Below, one piece after another: positions 23,981-38,200 of a DNA stretch of 64,000 nt. Positions within the stretch are counted from its first letter, which is position 1. Every line of letters begins with the position of its first letter. Source of the stretch: Owenia fusiformis (Eukaryota > Annelida > Polychaeta > Sabellida > Oweniidae); the NCBI GenBank assembly GCA_903813345.2, contig CAIIXF020000012.1, forward strand, positions 11,020,932 through 11,084,931, in the 5' to 3' direction. The notes under the pieces are model-generated. The model saw only the letters and a list, made by a program, of their open reading frames with translations. It was not told the origin of the DNA and did not search any database. The position numbers were made by a program, and so were the translations under genes.

Positions 23981-26206
23981 CACACTTATGGACATATATG
24001 GACATAAATACAAATGATTCGCTTTTGAACTGATCGGAATTTTCACAACCATTTTAAGCGTTTAATCTGATGTCCAGACCTAATACTATTTTATGCTTTT
24101 TCTTTTACTATAAATCTGTGTACTCCGTCAAAAATCTTATACTTTTGGATAAGCGTGTTTTAAATCGTGGGAGATATTTTTTGAGGCACACAGCTAATAA
24201 TACTTATGGCTACATGTTAATGAACCAAATGTCAAAGGAAATCCATATATGATCGATTAAATAAGTGAAATCGATGCATCAAATTGTGAAGAAACTGCCG
24301 TCTACCACCAACAAACTGCACGCCAAACCGTTTAAGGTATAATGACAACAATTCTGTATCAGTAAAATATATTAGTTTTATTCACATGTAACAATCAAAG
24401 ATCGTCTAAAAACTAGAAGTAATCAGATAAAAGATTCATTGCATAACAAATATTTGGCAATCTTTAACGTTCACATTTTCTTAACATTTCTTTTATTTCA
24501 CCGACGTTGAACATGCCAAACATATTCAATAGACCTTTCCATTAAACTCTGCTACCTTTTTCTATACCAAAGAGACTATATACAGGGTGTGCCAAAAAAT
24601 TGCAACTTTTTCAAAAGGCTAGAAAAGTAGCATAACATTATGGAACTAACATACAATTTTTGAAGTTAGTATTAGCTTCGTATTTGAATGGTAAAATATG
24701 CCCCTCCATCTGTCCATAAGTTTCTGTAAAAAATTATTTATGTCAATACCATGTTAAGATATTTTTCCAGCCTTTTAAAAAAATTGCTAATTTTAATGAT
24801 AGTCTAATGATTGCTTTTAGGTCACAAACAATAATCTCAGAAGAAATTTTCAAAGTTGTCTTAGTTAATCATATTTTTGTTGTAAACATTGCTAGTACTA
24901 ACTATGATATCATAAATCTATTGTAGCTTTGTTGGTTTAGCAAAATGTGGCGTGATTTCTCATTCTTCTTCATGTACATACATGTAATATGCTATTAGTA
25001 GGATATTTCATACTTTGTTTCAGAACGTTCTATATCTATATGAAATCAAGAGATTTATTACATTTTTAAAAACATTGTTTTAAAGACATTGTTTTAAATA
25101 CTTTGTTGAATTGTGAAAAAATGTAAATACAGTGTACCCAAGAAGAAAAGATAAAAATGCTCTAATATATTTATTTTCATTTATTTCATTTGAGTAACAT
25201 ATCTCACACAGACACCATAGGGTATATATGTGTCATATGTCATATGAAACCGGTTAGTAGTGAAACTGGGAACTATAATTATTATGGATAATGAAATCAT
25301 CCAATATCATTAAAATCTTAAAATTCAATCATTCGAATATTTACTTCCCGGACACCCTGTACTTGGTGGATTTTGCGTTTCACATAAGAATATTCTACTG
25401 GCTTAAATTGGCTGAAACATGTAAATATTGTTTGATATATTGAATATACCTTTGTGCTCCCTTTAAGTGCTCCCCCGTTCAATATACTGAAGTTCCAAAT
25501 TTTCATTTATGTCATTTTATACAATTTTTCAATCAAACGTGCAAAAAGATAATTGTAGCTTTTAAGCAGACACCCGGGTTTTTAATAAATTAGTATCAAT
25601 AACCCATATGCGAGTAGGTAGTTACCAGGTTGGTAAATTAATATGGCAGATACACAAGTGAGTTCCCTTAAACTCGAAATTCATTAGTTTAAGTGGATAA
25701 TTTTTATATATATTAACCCCTATGTGTCTGATAATCATACAAATGAAAATATGTTAAAAGAAAATAGTATCTCTCCAACACAAGAAAGGATATTTCACTT
25801 TTTGTGAATTTGTATCATTTTATAACACCCAGTTAAAATCCATAAATAACAGCAAAATGAAAAATCTTGATGTTTCTCTCATTAACCATATGTTTAATCA
25901 TATGTCTCCAAGAATCCAGATCTCTCTCTTGTTTCCTTGGCACTTTCTTTGACTGAAAATAAATAAAAATATTTATGTACTTTTTTTCAAAATAATAATG
26001 ACTATTTTGCAATTTATGGAATATGTTTACAAAGTATTCAAATGTCCTGACATGATCAGAGATTGACCCCAACCACCACCTGCCATTTGTTACAGATGCC
26101 ATTTTATAGACGCTAAACTTCGAATGCTGGACACCAAAAACCGTCTACAAAAATGTTGGAGACTATAACAATATTTATACATATGACATCAGTTGTAGTT
26201 GTGACA
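23981..26206. repeat. Right copy of 2.2-kb direct segmental duplication
   Basis: This is the partner of 1-2220, about 24 kb away in direct orientation. It contains the intact final coding exon of HEATR6 (25894-25952) with its acceptor, plus about 1.9 kb of 3' flank. Because HEATR6 is continuous with this copy, it is the ancestral one and the left copy is derived. Confidence 0.93.
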
Positions 26207-29200
26207 TTAAAAAATAGATGAACAAATATGATGTCAACATTTATAAATTACAAAGACTGAGGTAGTTAATTCAAATTCTATAGAGAATAACATGAAATAG
26301 ACCATCAGGACTATTTTCTAAAGGCTTAAACACGTCCCAACAGCAGAGGTGTCATTAGAACTTAAAACAGGTTAAACAAAAATGGCAACAAAAGCCATTT
26401 TTTGAAAATATTATACTTTTAATATTGAAAAATTTGCAAAATTCCTAACAAGGCATGAACAAAAAATAAACTACGGTGTGAGCTTGAAAAAAGACCTTTT
26501 TGAAAAATTTGGTCAAATTGAAGCAGGTTGAAAAATAGACATTTTTGACTTTGAGAAGGTCAAACCTCAAATTTTAAGTCGGATTTGAATTTCTGAGAAC
26601 TTGTAGGTGATTTTGAAAAAAGTTGAAGTCAATCTAAATAGTATTTGTTAAGTTTGACCTTTCATGGTGACATAAAAATAACATGACAAGTTATTTTGGC
26701 AAAAACAACTTGAGAAAATCTCCAATGTCTTGCAGCTGATGAAACCCTGTTAAGGGAGGATACATACCTTGAACAGGCTTCTCTAAGATGTCTGTCAAGA
26801 TCTGCCATGCAGAGTGCTGCTCTTTAGTTAATTGAGACTCGGACAGTTTCCGCATATGTTCCACAGCTTCTTGTAGTTTACTTTCTGAAATAAAGCAAAA
26901 GGATCACAATTCCAGTGTTTTCCTCAATCTAGACAAAATTTGGTCAAAATATCCTATTTTTCATGATGATGATGCAAATGAATTTTCAGGTGGGTGCACA
27001 CCTGTTTCTGAAATCTCAGCTGGGTGCTGCGCCCACTTGCTTTAATGCTGGGGAGATCACTGAATGCAATGCCACTTTGGAATTCTCCATGCAACATGTT
27101 CAATTAATTGTCCACCTGAGTTATTGACTGATTCTAAATGAAGACATTCACTATTCTAGTCATGTTTAAAATTGACCGCAATCTTTTATTGGAGAAAATT
27201 CATTGCAAGTACGTTTATGGCCATATTCAAAACAGCAAATTTTGGTTCAGTAATTTTCTGCATTTGCCCATTTTGCTTTTAATTAGTCAATTGTTTATTG
27301 TTTAAAATACATAAAAACATCCATCATACTAAGTATTGTTTATACACTTAAGTATTGCTTATACACTTAAGTATTGCTTATACGTTAAGTATTGCTTATA
27401 CACTTTAGTATTGCTTATACACTTATCTAAATTGTATACCTTTATCTGTCCTGTCAGCACCCTCAAGGGAAGATATATTGACAATATGTTTAGAAAGGTA
27501 CATGTCCACATGTTGCGACTTGTCAAAGAACAGTGCTCCTAAGGCTACAAGGTCATCAACTGCTATAAGGCACACCAGTTGTACGACTGTTACACATATC
27601 TGGAAATATGTACAGAGTGTTCACCAAATAATACATGTGATAGACAAATTATTGAGAAAGTTTACAGAAATGTAGGAATCTGTTAAATTACATTAAGATG
27701 AATGTTGATAGTGACTAAAATAACAATCCTATTTTTTCATGATTTTTCTCATGAACAAATGCAAATGAATTTTCAGGTGGGTGCACGCATGTTTCTGAAA
27801 TCTCAGCTGGGTGCTGCGCCCACTTGCTTTAATGCTTGCTTTAAAGTGTGCGCCAAAGTTTAAAACTGCGCAGGCGCACCGCTCTCGCTAAACTATATAA
27901 AGAGATTGCCCGGTACACGATTCAGAGGTAAGCCAGGAAGGCGAACGATCTTCGTCTCGTGATGATTTCCCATATAATCTTAACCAGGGAAGTTTCAACA
28001 TTGAAATTGAAAATTACTATTAGATATACTTTGTAGATGTTATTTATGAAGCTATTTAGTGTTTGCATCAATCAAATGGCTCATTTTGAACATATAAAAC
28101 GTATTTGTGCTTTGTTTCCCAGGGAATTGTATTGTATGTAGTACACACATAAATAGTGTACATTATACGTGAATAGCCTGGTTTACATAATATTGAAGGG
28201 CATGCTGATTACATGCACACGAGTACATGAATGAAGGCCTAATATTGATATACGTAGCTTGCATACCTAAATAAAAAATAAACTCTTCTAATCCCCTAAT
28301 GTAAACACGGCGGTATACGTAGCCCGATTTATCGGGGACTTTAAGTTAAGTGGTACACCTTGGGTGTGGCATAGTGGACCCAGTAAGAGAACGAGATACA
28401 CATATAGCTAACCATACCTGATCTACCAGAGTGTCCCTGTATTTATAGTCAGCAAAGTCATGGATGTCTTCTGTGGACTCCAATGCCTCTATAAGACTCC
28501 TCCACACTGTAAAATGCATTTAATTAAACAAGGCACATGGTGAACAATGATCATACTAAACTTTGGGTCACATCAGATTGACGACTGAAATTATTTCCCA
28601 TTCTTAAAATGTTTTGATATGCATCCAGGTGAAATTTTGGAAAAAATCGTGAAAAAACATTCTTTTTTAGCTAGATAAGAAACAAGATCACAAAGTGATA
28701 ATAAATATCGCACTTTGAGGAGCAAAATGGCTGCTGTGTAATTTTTAACCAAGTATGCCTAAAACCCAATTCAAGTCTTGGCACTAGACTGGTTTTGCAT
28801 CTGTTAAAATCAAGCTGAATGCATCAGTAATTTTCCTTGAATTTCAATGACTTAATGTGGCCCCAGCCTACCTGACATACAAACGGACACCCATCAGCAC
28901 AAGATAAGGATAGCTCTTTCAAAGTGCGATAATAACCCTAGAGAGTACAATCAATTATTTTTTGACTTACCAGAGAGGAACATTCCACTGTCTCCATACA
29001 TTGACCTCTGTTGTATGTTTGACAGTGCCAGGGCTGCATTGATCCGGACTTTATAGTTCTTACAGTCCTTAACAACTGAACACAGACTTGAGTAGATTTG
29101 ACTCTGAAATATTCAAAATGTGTTTACATTATAGTAAAGTGGAGCACCTCCGGAAGTGAAACATGTCCATATGTGGAACACTTTTTAGAGTCCTAACTGA

Positions 29201-32200
29201 CTAATAGACTTAATGTTAAAGGAATCTTTGTAAGTAGAACACCTCCAAAAGAGGAAGACTTCAATACCCCAATTGACCAACTGACTTAATGTTAATCAAC
29301 CTTTTAAGTGGAACACCTCCTAGGTGGAACACTTTTAGTGTTCCACTTAAACAGGTTTTACTGTATTTCTATCTAATTTTATTTCAAAACTAGAAAACAG
29401 CAACTCTGAAGAGTTTCAAATCCCAACAAACCAGACATATGTTATTAAATTCCCTATTTTTTGACATGATAGAAATAATATAATAAGTAGTACATAAATC
29501 TAGTTACCCATTGTCTACTTTTGCAAAATATACACCCATCATGTGGGCTGCCAACAATTGATATTTGAGTCATCAAAAATATTTTTTTATAATAAAGTAA
29601 ATTCCAGGCCATTTGGAATTCAACAGTTATTTTGGAAATTCCTACTATTGAGCATATTTCAAGGAAGATTTGTTTGTGTAAACTAAGTATGTTTGACTGA
29701 GTAATTCACTACTCGTGCAAAAGGCAGTGGTGTGTACTTGTACGACTATTTATAAGTGCAGCAAATGTAAGCCATATGTTATCTAACCTCACTTAGCCAC
29801 CCGTTGATGACCTACTTGCACTAAAAACCTGTTATTTTCAGCTGACATCAGGGAGATTTATTTGAAGCATTGTTTAAACAGCTCTTTAATAAAAAAAATT
29901 ATATAACATTATCATGATTATTGAGATTATACTAACAATCACGTCAATTAAGTTATAAAAATCTTGATGTACTGTTGTAAACAAGTGCCTTTACGTAAAC
30001 AACAGTCCCTTTAGTAACAAGTGGCTTTTAAGTGATAATTTAACAATAAAATCAAAGAAATTCATAAGTTGAAGAAAAACTCATCAATTCTAATTCTATA
30101 CAAGGCATTAACATGACAAAATGTCACCACCTAGTTGCTCACAACTTTATGAATCTTTTTTTACCTTTTGAAGGTCAATAGGAGTCAACCTCTAAAATCT
30201 ATTGTCACTCTCTGATTTGAAATCTGACATTAAAATTGGTCAATTTGAAGCAAGTTTTTTGACCTTAGAAGGCCATTGAAGATGAAATCTAAAATCTAAA
30301 GTCAGATTTGAACTTCTGAGAACTTGAGGATGATTTGAAAAAAACATTTGGTCAATTTAAAGCAAGTTGAAAAATACCTTTTTGACCTTTTTAAACCTAT
30401 TTTTGACCTTGAGACGATCATTGAAGGTCAAATCTTAAGTTTCAAATCAGATTTGTTCTTCAGAAAACTTTGAAAAAATTGAAGTCAGTCTAAACAGTAT
30501 TTGAAGTTATTGGAATTTGTAAGAATTTGTTACAGACATCAATTGCTAACCACCACACGCCATCCATCGATTGCCAACTGCCAGCAACTGCTTTTTTGGT
30601 GGTGACATAAAAATGCTATTAATTTGTGGCATCACGATAAGAACTTGTTGATTCAAATCAATCATGTAAAAAACAAACATTTTACTGGCTTGTTGGCTTT
30701 ATGAAGGCAATAGGCCATTAAAAGTCATCTTTATGAGGGAAGATCCACATATTCTGGTAAATAAGTTGCAATAAATTCTTTTAGTTATCCCATGACATTT
30801 TCATAGATGGAACGAAATTCATCTGGAAATATGGAACAGCAAAATATTTTAGATTAGAATTTCATTCCTGGTTTATTTGCTTATTTGTTACCATGGAAAC
30901 AATAGCTGGGATAACTAAAATACTACAAATAAATAAAAAACATACAATGTCTTTATCTACCTTGCTTTACATCTGAAAATGTTTATGTATTGTACATTAT
31001 AATAAATTATACTATTCTAAACAAATATTGTGAGGTATGGTATTCATAATCATACTGCCACTTTAAAACTCATATATTAATTGTTAAAGCCACATCTTTC
31101 ACTAAAACTCCCTGAGTTACAAAACTGACTGACCCCGAGACAACCATTTCACATTTTGAAAGAGATAACCTTGTCTACACTCTGAGAAAGAATGTTTTAG
31201 AGCTAGCTGGTATCAAACAGAAGTTTGTACTAAAAAAGTCACATCACCGACTTTTCTGGTAACATATGCTTAAAGAAACAACAACAACTCATAAAACCAT
31301 AAAAGCTACTTTACAATTGGTTCAAATCATATCAGCACGAAAACTACAAAATCATCTGTCATCATTGGAGGATGATATAGCTAGTTGATGGAGTTCAGGC
31401 TAAGGGTAGACCCCTTCAGAAAATGTACAAATAGTGAAATGTAATTTTAGATATTTATTCCCAGTCTTATCTTTAAAAAATATTAACCGATGTTTATCAC
31501 TTTTTCTGTTCTAAACAATTATGAAGTCAGGAATAAAAATTGAGTCATTTCAAATTCAACCATTTTTTAAACCTCAAATTTTGACCATTGATGTTTTCTT
31601 CAAAGGACTTCACAATAACTGACTAGAATGTACTAGGGACACTTGCACATGTCACATGGGAGAATTGTGTCACGTTGGTATAAATACTTTATAAGTCGAA
31701 GAAAATAGACAAAGAGGGATTGGAAAGCAATCTTTCTTTCAAAACCACACACACTATTCAAGATGGTGAAAATGTATAGTTTCAAGCAAGACTTAAGTGA
31801 GAAAAGGTCTCAGAGTCAACAAAAAATAATAGAAGCTCTCGGGACAATGGATGATGACAAAGATACAACAGGAGAACGAAAACCAAATTTGGACACCAAA
31901 CAGAAAATACTGAAGAACTTATTTATTCTAACCATTGGATCAATGTTGGTCAATATCCCGAGTTTTGGTTTGATCAGTCTTCAGAGTAGCTTAAATAATG
32001 AAGGTGGCCTTGGGGTAGCTGCTATAAGTTGTCAATGGGCTGCATTTGGTCTCACTAGTTTGCTTATTGCGCCTTCTTTTTTCAACACATTTGGTGCCCG
32101 AAAGTCATTTTTCGTCTCTTGGGTGCTATTCCTGACTTTTACCATAGCAAATGCCTTTCCAAGTTGGTATAGCTTAATACCAACAAATATATTGATTGGA

Positions 32201-35200
32201 ATTGGAACTGGGATAAACTGGGCAGCTAATCCCATAGTTGTTACATCTCTCGCACTCGACTATGCATACATCAAGAAAACCTCAGAAACTCGCCCAATCA
32301 TCGACTCCTTCCAAGGTTTAATGCTAGCTGGGGCCAACAGTGCCAGAATTTGGGGGGAAATAATTTCAGCTAGCATTCTATTGGATGACACACTGCCAAT
32401 CGATGATAATATAAACAATTCAACGGCATTCGAAGATGTCTGTGGTTCGGAATTTTGCCCAAATTCAAACTTAACTGGAACAAAGATTATCCAACCACCA
32501 GATGAGAAAAAGTATCTCCTAGTTGGCATATATTCCGGATGTATCGTCCTTGGACTGCTGACGCTGTTCATAATTGATCCACACAAACCAACCAAAACTA
32601 TTTCAGCGGGAAAAAGAATATTAAAGACCATCAAACTACAGGGGAATCCGAAGATGATGCCACTGATAGCCTTATTTGTATATAATGGATTTAGACAATC
32701 ACTCATATCAGGAGACTTTAATCAGGTGAGACATGTGTTCCTTTTTAAAAACCAAACCCTTTCCTTACAAACCAAACATAACTAGAAAACAGCGACTTCC
32801 AGGAGTAGCAAATCCCACTGAACAAATATGTTATAAATATATATAAATAGCAGCCATCTTGTAAGTTCATTTTGAACAGGGCTCCTTTGTCCCTAGGTAT
32901 CAGCTTGAGCCAAATCTCTCCAGTGGTATCTAAATTACCAAAAATTTTCAAAATTAAGTTGCTATTTTGAAAATCCCTATTGCCTCTGTCCCTACCAATC
33001 ATCACTTGCTTAATTTTTCTCCAAATATATATTTTGTGTGCAATACACCTTTGTTATGACAATACCATTTTTTAATTTCGTTTCCAGGCCTTTATAAGCT
33101 GTGAGTTAGGAGTTGGTTACATTGGTCTCGCCATGTTGTGTATGGGAATAACCAATGCCCTGGGTGCCGGCCTTATCGGAGTAATAAATCGTTGGATACC
33201 AAGACAAGTCTTTGTCATTATAGCAGCATCTATAAATATGCTTACGATGGTAACAATGTTGCTATGGGAACCTTCCGCAGATCAGTTCTGGTTGTTTTTG
33301 ACCACTTCCTGCAATGCATGGCTTGGCACATTCCACATGGCAAATGATGGAAAATTGTAAGTTGAATTCAAAATTATGATTAATCAGTGTTATGTCTGTT
33401 TAAAATATAAACAATGTCCAGTAAAAAAGTAGGTCACAGACAATCGATCAAAACATGTACATAATTAAATTATAAACCAGAATGTATGAAGGATGAGGCG
33501 CTGATCTTACACTGAACAAAATGAAAATAATCCCTGGGAAATAAGTGATCTGTTTTAGCCCAGGCCAGAGAAATGTAAGGTATAGTCTTGCCCTTGAGGT
33601 CAAAAACCTGTGGGTGCCTCTACCCAAAGAGACACAACCAATCCCTATATTTCATTTTGACAGTAAAAACAAAGTGGTGCACCAGTATATCAGTTCTTAA
33701 ATGTATATTTCTAAACTGAACAAGATATTAAAATTATTTTCTCCTTTTCAGCAATAATCAACACATTGTTCCCTGATGCACTGGATTGTGGTTTTGTGAG
33801 TCGCAATATGTGGCAGTCTGTAGGCGTATCAACATCATTTGCTATCCAGGCTTACTTATGTGTATCAACCAAGACTTACATCACCATAGGAGTGCTGTCA
33901 GTTGGCATGGTGAGCTACACAATACTGGAACTTCTTGTACAATTCAAATGGAAACAAAGTGACACAAAGTGAATACAAATATGTATGACTGGCTGTTAAG
34001 CCAAAACCCACTTTGTACTCGTAGATGTATAGGAATATGGACAAAAATATAAAGGCAGATATTATTAACTATATCAAAAAAATTGATTAAAAAAATTAAT
34101 GAAATAAAAAAATTAAAATCAAACTTTTGAGGGTCACCATCTATATGTTGTGTTTATTTCAAATAACAGTTGTCCAAATAACCAGTGATCAATTCAACAA
34201 ACATGTTTTCAATGGAAAATGAAAAAGTGAGAACGCAGAATTTCCTAAATTCAAACTTTTCCACTCAAACACTTACTAGAAACTGGATTTCTTATGATGC
34301 CACTCAAACACTTATTATTTTTGTGAGTTATAATTATATAAACCAGAAGTAAAGAATTAAGATAATAAATTAATGGCAACTATCTACAAGAACCATGGTA
34401 ACTGAAAATCTGTTATTTTCAGCTTATCTCATGGACATTTATTAAAAGCAGTGTTAAAATAGTTCAAAATATAGCAGCAATGCCAAGGTGTAGGAAATCC
34501 CATCCAACAGCCATGGTTGCCATTTTTTACAAAATCCCTCGACTAATTTTTCAGCTATAGCAAAAATCACAAAATTACACACATAAAAATTGGCCACAGT
34601 TTTTCATGCCATGTAAAGGTTTAATATACTTCTAAGTAGTCAAATACAAAATTTAAATAAATCAGTCTACTACTTTTTGAGTTGACGTAAAAATGTAAAA
34701 TAACACATGTAAAATGGTGGCCTTTTTAAAAAATGGCCGCCTACAAGCCAAAGTATCATTAGACATTGTGCCATGCATACAAGTATTCTCATATCGAAAT
34801 GAACAAAATCACTACTTTCGAGCTACAGAAAAAATACACACATAAAAATAGCACTATTTTTCAAAATGGCCGCCTTCTAGCCAAAGTGTCACATCAGACA
34901 GTGTGACAAGGTAATGAGTGTTCACAAATCAAATATGAAAAAAATCATTCTGCTACTTCTCCAGTAACAGCAAAAATCATAAACGAGTAACAGCCACCAT
35001 TTTTAAGATGGCCACTATGTTTTTTTGACATTTAGATTTTCAACTTGATCAATATAAACCCTATATCATTTTCTGCATTTAAATCATATTAATATCACAG
35101 TTTATATGTTGTACCCAAAATACTGTAAAATTGACACTAAAATGGCAGCCATTTGAAACTGGCTTTCGAGCAGTACTTGTACTGCATGTACCATGAGGCA

Positions 35201-38200
35201 TATTCATATAAAATATAAACAATATTGCCATTGGTTCAACAGTTTTTGAGTTATTGCAATTTGGACACATGTATGGATAGAGACGTTCTCATACATTTGA
35301 TTGTATAATAAACAATCACAGATATCAAAACATCATGAAATCATTAATTGGAATTAATACTTACTGTCCAATTAGCAGTGCCCACTGGAAGAAGTGGATT
35401 CTTAAACATATTGCCGACAGCATAGCATGCGTTCCAACGAGCCTTCATTGAGCCTGATGTGACAGCCTTAGTAAGTGCAATTATAGCCTGGTCTATTGCT
35501 TCTACTACATTCTTCTTTCCTAGAAAAGAAACAATGTATCTTCAAGTAAGTGCAATGATAGCCTGGTCTATGGCTTCTACTACATTCTTCTTTCCTAAAA
35601 TAGAAACAATGTATCTTCAAGTTCAATGACAGCCAGCCATTTGTTACAGACCTCATTCTACAGACACCATGTTACAGATGCCAAACACAGAACACCAACA
35701 GCTGTCCACAAAAAAAGTGGGAGACAATAATCATATTACAAGTGGTGACATAAAAATGCTTCCTACCCCAGCTTCTAGGCTGTATGTAGCGTACAAGATT
35801 TCCAATAGCCCTGACACCATTAGACTTGACTTTATCATTATCCTGTGCTGCCTTCGATGCAACGTTAAACAATCGCAACAGAAGAACATCGGAGAAATCC
35901 TCTAGGAATGCCTCGTCATTTTCTTCCCTGTAAGTAGAATAATTTTTGAAATGCTGAGGTCAAAAATAATTAACAATCGATATTAAATTAATTAGTTTTA
36001 TATGTGTTTTATGGGAGTCATTCATCAAAAGGGTAACACTACATTTATTTTATGATTACATGTAAACAAACTTTGGTTTCTAGAAAATAAAATGTAGGTC
36101 AATGCACATGTGCAGAATGTCATTTCAATGCACATGTGCAGAATGTCATTTCAATGCACATGTGCAGAATGTCATTTCAATGCACATGTGCAGAATGTCA
36201 TTTCAATGCACATGTGCAGAATGTCATTTCAATGCACATGTGCAGAATGTCATTTCAATGCACATGTGCAGAATGTCATTTCAATGCACATGTGCAGAAT
36301 GTCATTTCAATGCACATGTGCAGAATGTCATTTCAATGCACATGTGCAGAAGAATGTCACTTTCCATCAATTTTCATTCAAGCTAGAAGTACAGTGCAGT
36401 TTAAAATCTGCTTGAATCTTGTAAGTTTTTGCCCACCAATCCCTCCCCCAAAACCACCCATGAATTATCCCCCAACTAAGGTGAGATCAAGAAATTGGTA
36501 AGAGATATTGTTCGTGATACATAAAGGTAAACACCACAGTAATCACTATTGTATCGGTCAGATGCACTGTTTTAGTTTTTGAGAGATAATATAGCTATAA
36601 CTAAAATAAAATTAAATATGTAACAGAAATGACTACCCCTTAAAAAAACAACAAAGACCAAAAATACAGATAGAAACATATTTAGTTCTAAGTTTGTGAA
36701 CATGTGATATGATGAGTGTCCCTCTCACAATTATTCTTTCCACTAGAGTCTCATTTTAATACCTAATACTAAGATCAGGCAGATGAATACTACAATTGGT
36801 GGAACTAATCCCTAGATGACCCTAATTCTACACATTCAACGACAATAACTTGTAGCTTAACCTATCTATAATCAAAGTCTTACTTGTTCACCACAAGAGC
36901 ATCACTGATATTGCCCAACACCCAAGCTGACTTAACCTCCTTATTAATCAAAGTCTTACTTGTTCACCACAAGAGCATCACTGATATTGCCCAACACCCA
37001 AGCTGTCTTAACCTCCTTATTAATCAAAGTCTTACTTGTTCACCACAAGAGCATCACTGATATTGCCCAACACCCAAGCCGTCTTAACCTCCCTATTAAT
37101 GAAAGTCTTACTTGTTCACCACAAAAGCATCACTAATATTGCCCAACACCCAAGCTGACTTAACCTCCCTATTAATCAAAGTCTTACTTGTTCACCACAA
37201 GAGCATCACTGATATTGCCCAACACCCAAGCCGTCTTAACCTCCCTATTAATGAAAGTCTTACTTGTTCACCACAAAAGCATCACTGATATTGCCCAACA
37301 CCCAAGCTGACTTAACCTCCTTATTAATCAAAGTCTTACTTGTTCACCACAAGAGCATCACTGATATTGCCCAACACCCAAGCCGTCTTAACCTCCCTAT
37401 TAATGAAAGTCTTACTTGTTCACCACAAAAGCATCACTAATATTGCCCAACACCCAAGCTGACTTAACCTCCTTATTAATCAAAGTCTTACTTGTTCACC
37501 ACAAGAGCATCACTGATATTGCCCAACACCCAAGCCGTCTTAACCTCCCTATTAATGAAAGACTTACTTGTTCACCACAAGAGCATCACTGATATTGCCC
37601 AACACCCAAGCTGACTTAACCTTCCTATAATCAAAGTCTTACTTGTTCACCACAAGAGCATCACTGATATTGCCCAACACCCAAGCTGACTTAACCTTCC
37701 TATTAATCAAAGTCTTACTTGTTCACCACAAGAGCATCACTGATATTGCCCTTCACCCAAGCTGACTTAACCTTCCTATTAATCAAAGTCTTACTTGTTC
37801 ACCACAAGAGCATCACTGATATTGCCCTTCACCCAAGCTGACTTAACCTTCCTATTAATCAAAGTCTTACTTGTTCACCACAAGAGCATCACTGATATTG
37901 CCCAACACCCAAGCTGACTTAACCTTCCTATTAATCAAAGTCTTACTTGTTCACCACAAGAGCATCACTAATATTGCCCAACACCCAAGCTGACTTAACC
38001 TCCCTATTAATCAAAGTCTTACTTGTTCACCACAAGAGCATCACTGATATTGCCCTTCACCCAAGCTGACTTAACCTTCCTATTAATCAAAGTCTTACTT
38101 GTTCACCACAAAAGCATCACTAATATTGCCCAACACCCAAGCTGACTTAACCTCCTTATTAATCAAAGTCTTACTTGTTCACCACAAGAGCATCACTGAT

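Noticed and set aside
33752-33808. Alternative acceptor that would restore the UNC93A frame
   Set aside because: It has a weak pyrimidine tract and would remove residues that fit the family, so the frame break is reported instead.
36102-36501. Three overlapping open frames of repeating residues on the plus strand
   Set aside because: They are translations of a 26-bp repeat in three phases and have no independent support.
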